64,000 nt of DNA from Brevibacterium sp. XM4083 (GTDB lineage Bacteria > Actinomycetota > Actinomycetes > Actinomycetales > Brevibacteriaceae). Made by a program: the position numbers and the translations under genes. Shown piece by piece: positions 7,510 through 16,747 of the stretch; positions within the stretch are counted from its first letter, which is position 1, and every line of letters starts with the position of its first letter. The stretch is from contig NZ_VFYR02000002.1 in the NCBI RefSeq assembly GCF_006489205.2, positions 591,278 through 655,277 of the forward strand. The letters run 5' to 3'. The notes beneath the pieces are model-generated. The model made no database searches, was not told where the DNA came from, and saw nothing but the letters and a program-made list of their open reading frames with translations.

Positions 7510-8813
7510 GGCCGGCCCAGCGCCCGGTACGTCCACCCTGCCGACCGCCACGTGTGCGGGTCGAGCACATTGCGCCCGTCGACGAGCACCCGCCCGGCCA
7601 CGAGACCGCCGACGACCTCCGGGTCGAGATCCCGGTACTCCTGCCACTCGGTCAGCAGCAGCACCGCATCCGCCCCGGTCAGCGCCTCGGTGGTGTCGGT
7701 GACGAAGCTGAGCTCGGGAAACGCCCGGGACGCGTTCGCCACAGCTTCCGGGTCGGTGACCGTGACGACCCCGCCCTGCGTGCCGATGAGCCGGGCCACC
7801 GCGAGCGCCGGGGAGTCGCGGACATCATCGCTGTCGGGTTTGAACGCCGCCCCGAGGATCGTCACCCGCTTGCCGATGAACGACCCGCCGAGCGCGTCCC
7901 GGGCGATGTCGACCATCCGCACCCGCCTGCGCATGTTGATCGAGTCGATCTCCTTGAGGAACGCCACCGCCTGATCGGCCCCGAGCTCCCCGGCGCGGGC
8001 CATGAACGCACGGATGTCCTTGGGCAGACAGCCCCCGCCGAAGCCGAGGCCGGCGTTGAGGAACTTCCGCCCGATCCGATCGTCCATCCCGATCGCATCC
8101 GCCAGCAGCGTGACATCGGCCCCGGAGGCCTCACAGAGTTCGGCCATCGCGTTGATGAAGGAGATCTTCGTCGCGAGGAACGAGTTCGCCGCGGTCTTCA
8201 CCAGCTCCGCGGTCGCGAAGTCCGCGACGAGCCGCGGCGTGTCGGCCTCAAGCATCGGCGCGTAGACCTCATCAAGCGCCGCCGTCGCCGCGACTCCGGC
8301 CTCGCCTTCGGCGACACCGTAGACGAGACGGTTGGGGTGGAGGGTGTCCTCGACGGCGTGGCCCTCACGGAGGAACTCGGGATTCCACATGAGCATCCCC
8401 CCGGCCGGTTCGACGAGCGCAGCCAACCGGGCCGCCGTGCCCACCGGCACCGTCGACTTGCCGACGACCACCGCACCGGGCGCCAGATGCGGCAGGAGCG
8501 AGTCGACGGCGGCATCGACGTACGTGACGTCAGCGGCGAACTCCCCGCGCCGCTGCGGGGTGCCCACGCACACGAAGTGGACGCTCGCCTCGGCGGCCCG
8601 GGAGACATCCGTCGTGAAGTCGAGACTGCCCTTCTCCTGACCCTCGACGAGGAGATCGGCGAGTCCCGGTTCGAAGAACGGCGGGCGTCCGTCACGCAGA
8701 GCCGCGATCTTCGCCTCGTCGACGTCGACGCCGACGACCTCGTGACCCAGCGACGCCATGGCCGCCGCATGCACGGCTCCCAGATACCCACAACCGATGA
8801 CCGAAATCAACAC
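7506..8813 (-). CDS. UDP-glucose 6-dehydrogenase family protein
   Basis: A 435-residue protein of the UDP-glucose/GDP-mannose dehydrogenase family. An N-terminal Rossmann domain with ISVIGCGYLGAVHAAAMASLGH binds NAD. VGKSTVPVGTA, NPEFLREGHAVED and the catalytic-cysteine loop FGGGCLPKD follow, and the C terminus carries the UDP-binding domain (GAAFKPDSDDVRDSPAL). The enzyme oxidises UDP-glucose to UDP-glucuronate for cell-surface glycans. The start is GTG at 8813 (TTG at 8810 is the alternative), about 9 nt after a GAGG tract. The gene is divergent from the small membrane protein at 8920 and overlaps degV by 4 nt. Confidence 0.93.
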   Translation of the reverse strand: MLISVIGCGYLGAVHAAAMASLGHEVVGVDVDEAKIAALRDGRPPFFEPGLADLLVEGQEKGSLDFTTDVSRAAEASVHFVCVGTPQRRGEFAADVTYVDAAVDSLLPHLAPGAVVVGKSTVPVGTAARLAALVEPAGGMLMWNPEFLREGHAVEDTLHPNRLVYGVAEGEAGVAATAALDEVYAPMLEADTPRLVADFATAELVKTAANSFLATKISFINAMAELCEASGADVTLLADAIGMDDRIGRKFLNAGLGFGGGCLPKDIRAFMARAGELGADQAVAFLKEIDSINMRRRVRMVDIARDALGGSFIGKRVTILGAAFKPDSDDVRDSPALAVARLIGTQGGVVTVTDPEAVANASRAFPELSFVTDTTEALTGADAVLLLTEWQEYRDLDPEVVGGLVAGRVLVDGRNVLDPHTWRSAGWTYRALGRP

Positions 8814-8906
8814 CTGGCACTACCTCGTTTCGTCCGAGCATTTTCACGCACACTATATGCCACCTGCATGCACGATCGCCTACACGATTTACGGAGGTCG
8901 AAACAG

Positions 8907-8912
8907 TAGTCT
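8907..8912 (+). promoter_or_regulatory. -10-like box of a putative leaderless promoter
   Basis: TAGTCT ends 7 nt before GTG 8920. The GGAGG at 8893-8897 is too far (22 nt) to serve that start as a ribosome-binding site, which favours leaderless transcription. Confidence 0.4.
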
Positions 8913-8919
8913 TGTCAGT

Positions 8920-9615
8920 GTGAAGCGTTTCCTGGATTTCCTCACCAACTCGACCGCCGCGGTGGTTCTCGCCGTCCTCATCGTCGCGGGCATCGTGCTC
9001 TTCGCCATCCCCGCCCTCCACCCGTTCGCGTGGCTCATCGGGATCGTGCTCTGCCTCGGTGCCGCTGCCGCCCTGCTGATCTTCCACGGCGAATGGCGGC
9101 GCGCCCAGACCCAGATCGATGCCCTGCGCGGCAGCCTCGCGACCGAACGCGGACGGATGGATGCGGTGGGCCTGACCCCTGTCGCCGAGGAGGTCGCGCA
9201 GATCCCCGACGAGACGCGGGCTCAGCGGATCCTCACCCTCATCCCCGACTCCGACGGCCTCATCCAGTCCCTGCGTCTCGATGCGACGTTCGGCACCCTC
9301 GCCGTCGACGAGCTCGCCCCGCTCCACACGTTCCGTGAGGAGTTCGCGAAGTCGAGCTTCGACAACCCCCGCTCGCACACGGCGTTCATGAACCTCTACC
9401 GGGCCGCCGAAGCGCTGTCGATCTGGGTGAACGAGGAGACCCGCGTCGTCGCCGACGACGAGGCGAAGCGGGAGATCACCCCCGGCGACTCGCGCAAGGG
9501 CGGGTGGCGTGAGTACACGGAGGCGCGCAGCCGCGGGGAGAGCCTCGGCGACACGTTCGTCACCGCCCGCTGGGAGTTCAAGCAGACCGCGCTCGAGCTC
9601 GGGCTGACCGCCTGA
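8920..9615 (+). CDS. Uncharacterised membrane-anchored protein
   Basis: A 231-residue protein that I do not recognise. Two hydrophobic segments near the N terminus (about residues 10-30 and 34-54, joined by PALHPFAW) form a membrane hairpin. A soluble region of about 175 residues follows, charged and mostly helical, with a conserved-looking core around LIPDSDGLIQSLRLDATFGTL and WEFKQTALELGL at the end. GTG at 8920 is preferred to upstream in-frame ATGs, which would add 54 residues of non-protein-like sequence spanning the ugd promoter. It is transcribed divergently from ugd and convergently with nadE. The soluble part is expected in the cytoplasm, by inference from the short N terminus. Confidence 0.75.
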   Translation: MKRFLDFLTNSTAAVVLAVLIVAGIVLFAIPALHPFAWLIGIVLCLGAAAALLIFHGEWRRAQTQIDALRGSLATERGRMDAVGLTPVAEEVAQIPDETRAQRILTLIPDSDGLIQSLRLDATFGTLAVDELAPLHTFREEFAKSSFDNPRSHTAFMNLYRAAEALSIWVNEETRVVADDEAKREITPGDSRKGGWREYTEARSRGESLGDTFVTARWEFKQTALELGLTA

Positions 9616-9640
9616 GGAGCCGGCGACACCTGAGACCCCG

Positions 9641-10477
9641 TCAGTGCCGGATCCACCAGTTGTCGGTCGGGGTCACCGGGGTGCGGCGCTTGTGCTCGGT
9701 CGCCCGGTAGCGGTCGATGAGCCGCTGGGCCGCCTCGGCGTCGATCTCGTTGCCTTCGAGGAAGTCGTCGATCTGCTCGTAGGTCAGCCCCAGGGACGAT
9801 TCGTCGGTCTGACCGGGATCCTCGTCGAGGAGGTCCGCCGTCGGGGTCTTCGTCGTCAGGTGCTCCGGCGCGCCGAGGTGGCGCAGCAGCTCCCGTCCCT
9901 GCCGCTTGCTCAGGCCCGACAGCGGGATGACGTCGGCAGCCCCGTCACCGAACTTCGTGAAGAACCCGGTGACCGCCTCGGCGGCATGATCGGTGCCGAC
10001 GACGAGGAGGCGTTTCTCCCCGGCGATCTCGAACTGCGCGGTCATCCGCAGGCGCGCCTTGACGTTGCCCTTGCCGAAGTCGGAGATCGGCTCGCCCATC
10101 GCCTCGCGGTACTCCTCAGCGGCGGCGTCCGTGGCCGCGCCGATGTTGAAGACGATCTCGTGGTCGGCGGCGATGAACTTCAGCGCGTCCTGCGCATCGG
10201 ATTCGTCGGCCTGGACGTGGTAGGGCAGACGCACCGCGTAGAACTCGGCCTTCTCTCCGCGCCGCCGCAGGGTTTCGACCGCCAACTGGCAGAGTCGGCC
10301 GGCCAGCGTCGAGTCCTGTCCCCCGCTGATGCCGAGGACGAGCCCGCGCACCCCGGTGGTGAGCACGTAGTCGACGAGGAATTCGACACGGCGGATCACC
10401 TCGGTGGCGGGATCGATCTGCGGACGCACACCGAGCGCAGTGCGGATCTCGTCCTGAACGGCGGCGATGGAGCTCAT
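9641..10477 (-). CDS. nadE: Ammonia-dependent NAD+ synthetase
   Basis: A 278-residue protein matching NadE, the last step of NAD synthesis (nicotinate adenine dinucleotide to NAD+ with ammonia and ATP). The ATP pyrophosphatase loop [14 protein letters not shown] is at about residues 45-58. [32 protein letters not shown] and the [15 protein letters not shown] segment are all characteristic. There is no N-terminal glutaminase domain, so it uses free ammonia, as E. coli NadE does. The ATG at 10477 follows an AAGGA tract. It lies 48 nt downstream of leuS on the same strand and may share its transcript. Confidence 0.96.
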   Translation of the reverse strand: MSSIAAVQDEIRTALGVRPQIDPATEVIRRVEFLVDYVLTTGVRGLVLGISGGQDSTLAGRLCQLAVETLRRRGEKAEFYAVRLPYHVQADESDAQDALKFIAADHEIVFNIGAATDAAAEEYREAMGEPISDFGKGNVKARLRMTAQFEIAGEKRLLVVGTDHAAEAVTGFFTKFGDGAADVIPLSGLSKRQGRELLRHLGAPEHLTTKTPTADLLDEDPGQTDESSLGLTYEQIDDFLEGNEIDAEAAQRLIDRYRATEHKRRTPVTPTDNWWIRH

Positions 10478-10525
10478 GGGAGTCAGGGGTCCTTCTCTCT
10501 TCGGTGACCGGAGCCGGTCAGCGGT

Positions 10526-13474
10526 TCACGCGTCGGGAACGATGTTGACGAGCTTGGGTGCCTTGACGATGACCTTGCGCACCCCGGCGCCGTCGAGCGT
10601 GCGCTGGACGTTCGGCGAGGCCAGCGCCAGGGCTTCGAGGTCCTCGGCGGTGATGTCGGGGGCGACGTCGAGCCGCGCGCGCACCTTGCCCTTGATCTGG
10701 ACGACCGCGGTGACGGTGTCGGCGACGAGGTAGGCGGGGTCGGCCTCGGGGAAGTCGACGTAGGTGATCGACGACTCGTGCCCCAGCCGCTTCCACAGCT
10801 CCTCGGCGAGGTGCGGGGCGAAGGGCGAGAGCATGATCGCCAACGGCTCGAGGACGTCGACGGTCGCACTACCCTGCTTCGTCAGGTGGTTGGTGAGCAC
10901 GATGAGCTTCGAGATCGCCGTGTTGAAGCGCAGGTGGTCCATGTCGTCGCGGACTCCGGCGATGACCTGGTGCGCGACCTTGAGCGTCTCGGGATCGGCG
11001 GTGCCCGCGGCGACGACGGACTCACCGGTCGCCTCGTCGACGAAGAGGCGCCACACGCGCTGGAGGAAGCGCTGCGCGCCGACGACGGCTCGGGTCTCCC
11101 ACGGCCGATCCTGCTCGATCGGCCCCATCGACATCTCGTAGACGCGGAACGTGTCCGCGCCGTAGGCGTCGTAGATCTCATCGGGCATGACGGAGTTCTT
11201 CAGCGACTTGCCGATCTTGCCGTACTCGCGGTTGACCTGCTCGCCTGAGTACCAGAACGTCGTCTCGCCCGCCTCGTCGGTGCGCTCCTCGACGTCGGCG
11301 GCCGGGACGTAGACGCCGCGGGCATCGGTGTAGGCGTAGGCCTGGATGTAGCCCTGGTTGACGAGCCGGTGGAACGGCTCGGACGAGGAGATGTACCCGA
11401 GGTCGAAGAGCACCTTGTGCCAGAAGCGGGCGTAGAGGAGGTGGAGCACCGCGTGCTCCTGTCCGCCGACGTAGAGGTCGGCCCCTCCTCGCGGCTTCGA
11501 CGCCCGCGGCCCCAGCCAGTAGGCCTCGTTGGCCGGGTCGACGACGGCATCGGAGTTGTTGGGGTCGGCGTAGCGCAGCTGGTACCACGAGGACCCGGCC
11601 CAGTTGGGCATCGTGTTCGTCTCGCGGTAGTAGGTGCGCGGTCCGTCGCCGAGGTCGAGTTCGACCTCGACCCACTCCCGGTTGCGCGACAGGGCCGGCT
11701 CCGGCTGGGAGTCGGCGTCGTCGGGGGCATAGGTCCGCGGGGCGAAGTCGTCGACCTCGGGCAGCTGGACGGGCAGCTGGTCGTCGGGCAGCGCGATCGG
11801 GGTGCCGTGCTCGTCGTAGACGATCGGGAACGGCTCACCCCAGTAGCGCTGGCGGGAGAAGAGCCAGTCGCGCAGCCGGTACTGCGTCGTCTCCTCGGCC
11901 AGCCCCAGACCGGCCAGCCATGCGGTGACCGCGGCCTTCGCCTCGGCGATCGACAGGCCGTTGACGTCGATCGACTCGTTCGCGGAGTTGATCATCACCC
12001 CCTCGCCCGTGTACGGCGAGTCCTCGTCGTGGCCCTCCGGGGGCTGTACCGTGCGGACGTAGGGCAGACCGAACTCCTTCGCGAACTCCCAGTCGCGGGC
12101 GTCCTCGGCGGGCACCGCCATGATCGCCCCGGTGCCGTAGCCCATGAGGACGTAGTCGGCGACGAAGATCGGGATCTGCTCACCGGTTGCAGGGTTGAGC
12201 GCCGAGGAGCCGGTGAAGATGCCGGTCTTCTCCCGGCTCTGCTGCCGGTCGGCGTCGGTCTTGGCCGCGGCCGCACGCTGGTAGGCGGCGATCGCCTCGG
12301 CGGGGGTGCCTGCTCCTCCGCGCCAGCGCTCGGGCGTACCCTCGGGCCACTGCGCCGCAGTGAGGTCGGCGACGGCCGGGTGCTCGGGTGAGAGCACGAG
12401 GTAGGTGGCGCCGAAGAGTGTGTCCGGGCGCGTCGTGAAGACCTCGATGGACTCCTCGGTCGTCGAATCGGCGTCGGCGGCCGTGGCAGCGGCGGGCATG
12501 AGAGGCAGGCGCAGCAGAGCGCCCTTCGACCGTCCGATCCAGTTGACCTGCATCGCGCGGATCGCACTCGGCCAGTCGAGGGCGTCGAGGTCGTCGATGA
12601 GGCGGTCGGCATACGCCGTGATGCGCATGTTCCACTGGCGCAGGGTGCGCGTGTAGACGGGGAAGTTGCCGCGCTCGGACAGACCCTCGGCGGTGACCTC
12701 CTCGTTCGCGAGCACGGTGCCCAGTCCCGGCGCCCAGTTGACCGGGGACTCCGAGACGTAGGCCAGCCGGTAGCCCTGGAGGACGTCCTCCTGCTCCGCG
12801 GCGCTCAGCTGCGCCCAGTCCCGCCCGTCGGGGGTCGGCCGCTGCCCGCTCGCGAACTGCTCGATGAGGGTGGAGATCGGACGCGCAGCACCGGCAGAGT
12901 CCTCCCCCGGTGCCTGCGCCTCGGGGTCGTACCACGAGTTGAAGATCTGCAGGAAGATCCACTGCGTCCACTTGACGAAGTCGTCGTCGGTCGTCGCGAA
13001 GCTGCGACGCGCGTCGTGGGCGAGCCCGAGGCGACGCAGCTGACCGGTCATGTTCGTGATGTTCGCGTCGGTCGTGATCCGCGGATGCTGGCCCGTCTGC
13101 ACCGCGTAGAGATCGGCGGGCAGTCCGAAGGCGTCGTAGGACAGCGCGTGCATGACGTTGCGTCCGCGCATCCGCTGATAGCGGCCGAAGACGTCGGTGC
13201 CGAGATACCCGAGCGGATGGCCGACGTGGAGGCCCGCACCCGAGGGGTACGGGAACATGTCCATGATGTAGAGGGACTCCCGCTCGCCGAGGTTGTCCGG
13301 CGGCCCGTACGAGGACTGCGGGGCGGAGGCGGCGAGGTCCTGGCTGAGATCACCGGTCGGGTTGGGGGCGTGGTACGTTCCCGCCTGCTCCCAGGTGCGC
13401 TGCCATGACGTCTCGATCTTCTCCGCCAGTTCCGCGTCGTAGCGGAAACCGGTGTCCTCAGGGTTCGTCGACAT
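10526..13474 (-). CDS. leuS: Leucine-tRNA ligase
   Basis: A 982-residue class I synthetase that charges tRNA-Leu. The HIGH motif appears as [12 protein letters not shown] (about residues 80-91). The CP1 editing domain has [12 protein letters not shown] and the tRNA-binding core has [22 protein letters not shown]. The KMSKS loop is KIGKSLKNS, with Ile in place of the usual Met. It is longer than E. coli LeuRS (860) because of insertions, for example an acidic stretch around [15 protein letters not shown], which I take to be an actinobacterial trait. The ATG at 13474 has an AAGGAAGGT ribosome-binding site. It is divergent from the acyl-CoA ligase gene. Confidence 0.97.
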   Translation of the reverse strand: MSTNPEDTGFRYDAELAEKIETSWQRTWEQAGTYHAPNPTGDLSQDLAASAPQSSYGPPDNLGERESLYIMDMFPYPSGAGLHVGHPLGYLGTDVFGRYQRMRGRNVMHALSYDAFGLPADLYAVQTGQHPRITTDANITNMTGQLRRLGLAHDARRSFATTDDDFVKWTQWIFLQIFNSWYDPEAQAPGEDSAGAARPISTLIEQFASGQRPTPDGRDWAQLSAAEQEDVLQGYRLAYVSESPVNWAPGLGTVLANEEVTAEGLSERGNFPVYTRTLRQWNMRITAYADRLIDDLDALDWPSAIRAMQVNWIGRSKGALLRLPLMPAAATAADADSTTEESIEVFTTRPDTLFGATYLVLSPEHPAVADLTAAQWPEGTPERWRGGAGTPAEAIAAYQRAAAAKTDADRQQSREKTGIFTGSSALNPATGEQIPIFVADYVLMGYGTGAIMAVPAEDARDWEFAKEFGLPYVRTVQPPEGHDEDSPYTGEGVMINSANESIDVNGLSIAEAKAAVTAWLAGLGLAEETTQYRLRDWLFSRQRYWGEPFPIVYDEHGTPIALPDDQLPVQLPEVDDFAPRTYAPDDADSQPEPALSRNREWVEVELDLGDGPRTYYRETNTMPNWAGSSWYQLRYADPNNSDAVVDPANEAYWLGPRASKPRGGADLYVGGQEHAVLHLLYARFWHKVLFDLGYISSSEPFHRLVNQGYIQAYAYTDARGVYVPAADVEERTDEAGETTFWYSGEQVNREYGKIGKSLKNSVMPDEIYDAYGADTFRVYEMSMGPIEQDRPWETRAVVGAQRFLQRVWRLFVDEATGESVVAAGTADPETLKVAHQVIAGVRDDMDHLRFNTAISKLIVLTNHLTKQGSATVDVLEPLAIMLSPFAPHLAEELWKRLGHESSITYVDFPEADPAYLVADTVTAVVQIKGKVRARLDVAPDITAEDLEALALASPNVQRTLDGAGVRKVIVKAPKLVNIVPDA

Positions 13475-13597
13475 TACCTTCCTTCGCCAGTGATCGGGTT
13501 TGATCCATCGTAGCCTGAACGCTCACGCGCTGAACTGGCTAGACTGCAGACGAGACATGATCACCCGGCAAACGTGATCGATTTCACGGCTGAACGT

Positions 13598-13650
13598 TCG
13601 CACAGTAAAGTACTTAACGATCGCACAGTAAAGTAACTGGGCAGTAACTT
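13598..13650 (+). promoter_or_regulatory. Repeated operator-like boxes upstream of the acyl-CoA ligase
   Basis: TCGCACAGTAAAGTA occurs identically at 13598-13612 and 13621-13635 (23-nt period), and a third partial copy, GCAGTAACTT, lies at 13641-13650. The stretch is notably AT-rich against the surrounding DNA. Two same-face boxes plus a half box suggest binding of a regulator, or two overlapping -10 elements (TAAAGT). A further -10-like TAGACT is at 13540-13545. Confidence 0.55.
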
Positions 13651-13669
13651 ATGTCCCGAAGGAGTACGC

Positions 13670-15478
13670 ATGAGCCCACAGACAATGCCCCAGTCAGCCA
13701 CTCCGGTCGTCGGGTACGAGGTGGACACGACGTCGTCGACGACCGACATCCTTCTCAACCGCCTCGCCACCGCCCCCACCCATCCGGCACTGGCCAAGGC
13801 CGTCGGCGACGAGTGGGTCGAGGTGACGACGGCGGAGTTCGTCGATGAGGTCCGCGCCGTCGCCAAGGGACTCATGGCCTCCGGGGTCGGGCTCGAGGAC
13901 AAGGTCGGCATCTTCGGTCCGACCTCCTTCGACTGGACGCTGTCGGACTACGCCGTGTGGTTCGCCGGCGCGATCTCCGTGCCCTTCTATGACACCTCCT
14001 CGCAGGATCAGCTCGCGTGGATGCTCGAGAACGCCGAGGTCACCGCCGGCCTCGTCGCCACGCAGGAGCACGCCCAGCGCGTCCGCGACGCCGCGGCCGC
14101 CGCGGGGCTTCCGGCCCCCACGCTGTGGATCTGGGACGAGGGCGCCTTCCGCGAGCTCGCCGCCGCGGGCGAATCCGTCAGCGACGCCGACCTCGAGGCC
14201 CGCCGCAGCGAGGTCGGCAGCGAGTCGATCGCGACGATCATCTTCACCTCCGGGACGACGGGCAGGCCCAAGGGCTGCGTGCTCACGCATGCGAACTTCG
14301 TCCAGACCGCACAGGCCGCCGAAGAGCAGATCAGCGAGGTCACCGGCGGTGACGCCCGCTGCCTCCTCTTCCTCCCCCAGGCCCACGTCTTCGCCCGCTT
14401 CATCGAGGTCCTCTGCGTGAGCACGGGAGGGCTGCTCGCCCACCAGGCCGACCTGACGAAGCTCACCGACGCCCTCGGCAGCTTCAAGCCGACGTTCATC
14501 CTCGGCGTGCCCCGGGTCTTCGAGAAGGTCTTCAACTCCGCGCTCGCGAAGGCGCAGGCCGGCGGCAAGGAGAAGATCTTCCGCCGGGCCGAGCAGGTCG
14601 CCGTCGCCTATTCGAAGGCCCTCGACGCCGGCAAGGTCCCGCTCACGCTCAAGGCCCAGCACGCGCTCTTCGACACCCTCGTCTACCGCAAGCTGCGGGA
14701 GATCATGGGCAACAACGTCAAGTGGGCGGTCTCCGGCGGCGGGCCGCTGGGCACCCACCTCGGCCACTTCTACCGCGGCATCGGCCTCGTCGTCCTCGAG
14801 GGCTACGGCCTCACGGAGACGACGGCCCCGATCACGGTCAACGTCCCCGAGAACTCGAAGATCGGCACCGTCGGCGTGCCCCTGCCCGGAGCGACCGTGG
14901 CGATCGCCCCCGACGGCGAGATCCTCGCCAAGGGCGTGCCCGTCTTCCGCGAGTACTGGAAGAACCCCGAGGCCACGGCCAAGGAGTTTCACGACGGCTG
15001 GTTCGCCACCGGTGACCTCGGGTCGCTCGACGAGGACGGCTACCTCAGCATCGTCGGGCGCAAGAAGGAGCTCATCGTCACCTCGAGCGGCAAGAACATC
15101 GCCCCCGCCCCGCTCGAGGACGCGCTGCGCCGCCACCCGATCATCGGCCAGCCGGTGCTCGTCGGCGACAACCGCAAGTACATCACCGCACTGATCTTCC
15201 TCGACCCGGAGATGTTGCCGACGTGGCTTAAAAATCATGATCTGCCGGAGATGACCCTCGCCGAGGCGGCCGAGGACGAGACCGTGCGCCAGACGATCGA
15301 GAAGGCGATCGAGCGCGTCAATCGGACCGTCTCCCGGGCCGAGGGCATCAAGAAGTTCCGCATCGTGCCCGTCGAGCTCAGCGAAGCCAACGGCTATCTC
15401 TCGGCGAAGCAGTCGGTCAAGCGCCACCTGCTCGGCAAGGACTTCGCCGACGAGATCGAAGCGCTCTACGCCGACTGA
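13670..15478 (+). CDS. Long-chain acyl-CoA ligase (AMP-forming), FadD15-like
   Basis: A 602-residue adenylate-forming enzyme. The P-loop-like A3 motif IIFTSGTTGRPKG (about residues 196-208), the A5 motif EGYGLTETTAP, the A7 ATGD motif (FATGDLGSLDEDGYLSIVGRKKEL) and the C-terminal hinge and lysine region KRHLLGKDF are all present. Together with the FPKDLGH-type segment FLPQAHVFARF, this places it with long-chain fatty-acid CoA ligases, which activate fatty acids for beta-oxidation or lipid synthesis. It is a single gene. The ATG at 13670 follows GAAGGAG at 8 nt. The large reverse-strand reading frame across it is only a GC-codon shadow. Confidence 0.92.
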   Translation: MSPQTMPQSATPVVGYEVDTTSSTTDILLNRLATAPTHPALAKAVGDEWVEVTTAEFVDEVRAVAKGLMASGVGLEDKVGIFGPTSFDWTLSDYAVWFAGAISVPFYDTSSQDQLAWMLENAEVTAGLVATQEHAQRVRDAAAAAGLPAPTLWIWDEGAFRELAAAGESVSDADLEARRSEVGSESIATIIFTSGTTGRPKGCVLTHANFVQTAQAAEEQISEVTGGDARCLLFLPQAHVFARFIEVLCVSTGGLLAHQADLTKLTDALGSFKPTFILGVPRVFEKVFNSALAKAQAGGKEKIFRRAEQVAVAYSKALDAGKVPLTLKAQHALFDTLVYRKLREIMGNNVKWAVSGGGPLGTHLGHFYRGIGLVVLEGYGLTETTAPITVNVPENSKIGTVGVPLPGATVAIAPDGEILAKGVPVFREYWKNPEATAKEFHDGWFATGDLGSLDEDGYLSIVGRKKELIVTSSGKNIAPAPLEDALRRHPIIGQPVLVGDNRKYITALIFLDPEMLPTWLKNHDLPEMTLAEAAEDETVRQTIEKAIERVNRTVSRAEGIKKFRIVPVELSEANGYLSAKQSVKRHLLGKDFADEIEALYAD

Positions 15479-15512
15479 GGCGGGTGGGGAGACGCGGCGA
15501 TGGTCAGCTGAG

Positions 15513-15579
15513 TAAGATGAAGTTTCAACCATCGTGACGTCGGGTCGGTCGCCCGCTCACCCCGGGCGGCCGACCCGAC
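15513..15579 (+). promoter_or_regulatory. Promoter-like box and 5' leader hairpin
   Basis: A -10-like TAAGAT (15513-15518) is followed by a 17-bp GC-rich stem (15539-15555 with 15563-15579, one bulge-free helix with a 7-nt loop), and the next start lies at 15610. The hairpin may instead, or also, terminate the acyl-CoA ligase transcript. Confidence 0.5.
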
Positions 15580-15609
15580 GCACTCAGTCGCGTGAGAGAG
15601 GACATCCCC

Positions 15610-16671
15610 ATGTCGAACGACACCGAGACGAACACCGCCGACACAGACACGTCCGGCTCGTACGTCGAGAAGGGCGCGGAGTTCAACCGCGACACGAACT
15701 ACATCGAGGACCGCATCCTCGACGATCCCGACGCGCAGTGGCCCGTCGAACCCGGCCGCTACCGCCTCATCGCCGCCCGCGCCTGCCCGTGGGCCAATCG
15801 GACGGTCATCGTCCGACGTCTCCTCGGTCTCGAGGACGTCATCTCGCTCGGGATGCCCGGGCCCACCCACGACAAGCGCTCGTGGACCTTCGACCTCGAT
15901 CCAGGCGGCGTCGATCCGGTGCTCGGGATCGAGAGGCTCCAGGAGGCGTTCTTCAAGCGCTATCCCGACTACCCGCGTGGCATCACGGTGCCCGCGATCG
16001 TCGACATCCCCTCCGGTGCGGTCGTGACGAACGACTTCGCGCAGATCACCGAGGACTTCTCGACCCAGTGGACGGCCTACCACCGCGAGGGTGCGCCGAA
16101 CCTGTGGCCGGAGGAGTCACGGGACGAGATGGAGTCCCTCATGCGGATGATCTACACGGAGATCAACAACGGGGTCTACCGGTCGGGCTTCGCCGGCTCG
16201 CAGGAGGCCTATGAGAAGGCCTTCGACCGTCTGTTCACTGCCCTCGACACCGTCGAGGAGCGGCTGGCGACCCGGCGCTACCTCATGGGTGAGTCGATCA
16301 CCGAGGCCGATGTCCGGCTCTTCACGACGCTCGCGCGCTTCGATCCCGTCTACTACGGGCACTTCAAGGCCAACCGCACCGCGCTGCGGGACTTCCCGAA
16401 CCTCTGGGGCTACGCCCGCGACCTCTATCAGACGCCGGGATTCGGCGACACGATCGACTTCCCGCAGATCAAGGACCACTACTACATCGTCCACAAGGAC
16501 GTGAATCCCACCGGCATCGTTCCCGTCGGTCCGGACCTGTCGGGCTGGCTGACTCCGCACGGTCGTGAGGAGCTCGGCGGTTCGCCGTTCGGCGACGGCA
16601 CTGCTCCCGGTCCGGTGGCAACGGGCGAGGAGGTTCCGTTCGAGAGCACCGCGGCGGCCTGGGTGAAGTGA
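15610..16671 (+). CDS. Glutathione S-transferase family protein, Xi class (quinone reductase-like)
   Basis: A 353-residue protein. ARACPWANRT (about residues 53-62) is the CPWA active-site motif of glutathionyl-hydroquinone reductases (YqjG/ECM4 type). It is followed by the family's 'P-D-Y-x-x-R-x-T-V-P' loop and an all-helical C-terminal domain (about 170-330). The Cys would take the thiol from a substituted hydroquinone. Most actinobacteria make mycothiol rather than glutathione, so the natural cofactor may differ; that is inference. ATG at 15610 is preferred because GAGAGAGGA lies just upstream. It stands alone and ends at a strong bidirectional hairpin. Confidence 0.88.
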   Translation: MSNDTETNTADTDTSGSYVEKGAEFNRDTNYIEDRILDDPDAQWPVEPGRYRLIAARACPWANRTVIVRRLLGLEDVISLGMPGPTHDKRSWTFDLDPGGVDPVLGIERLQEAFFKRYPDYPRGITVPAIVDIPSGAVVTNDFAQITEDFSTQWTAYHREGAPNLWPEESRDEMESLMRMIYTEINNGVYRSGFAGSQEAYEKAFDRLFTALDTVEERLATRRYLMGESITEADVRLFTTLARFDPVYYGHFKANRTALRDFPNLWGYARDLYQTPGFGDTIDFPQIKDHYYIVHKDVNPTGIVPVGPDLSGWLTPHGREELGGSPFGDGTAPGPVATGEEVPFESTAAAWVK

Positions 16672-16701
16672 GCCCGGTGGACGCTCCATTCCGCCGAGGT
16701 G

Positions 16702-16741
16702 AATGACTGAAGCCCGACCACTTGGTCGGGCTTCGCTCATT
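16702..16741. terminator. Bidirectional hairpin between the GST-like gene and dedA
   Basis: A core of 12 perfect base pairs (16709-16720 with 16723-16734) with a 2-nt loop, extended by AATGA/TCATT outside. It separates convergent genes. Confidence 0.85.
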
Positions 16742-16747
16742 CATCGC

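Noticed and set aside
11200..11230. KMSKS loop of leuS reads KIGKS
   Set aside because: The Met position varies among synthetases and all catalytic Lys positions are kept, so this is not evidence of inactivation.
13694..15532. A 612-codon open frame on the minus strand across the acyl-CoA ligase gene
   Set aside because: It mirrors a well-supported plus-strand enzyme gene with all adenylation motifs. Its translation is low-complexity Asp/Glu/Arg/Gly, as expected for the antisense of GC-rich codons.
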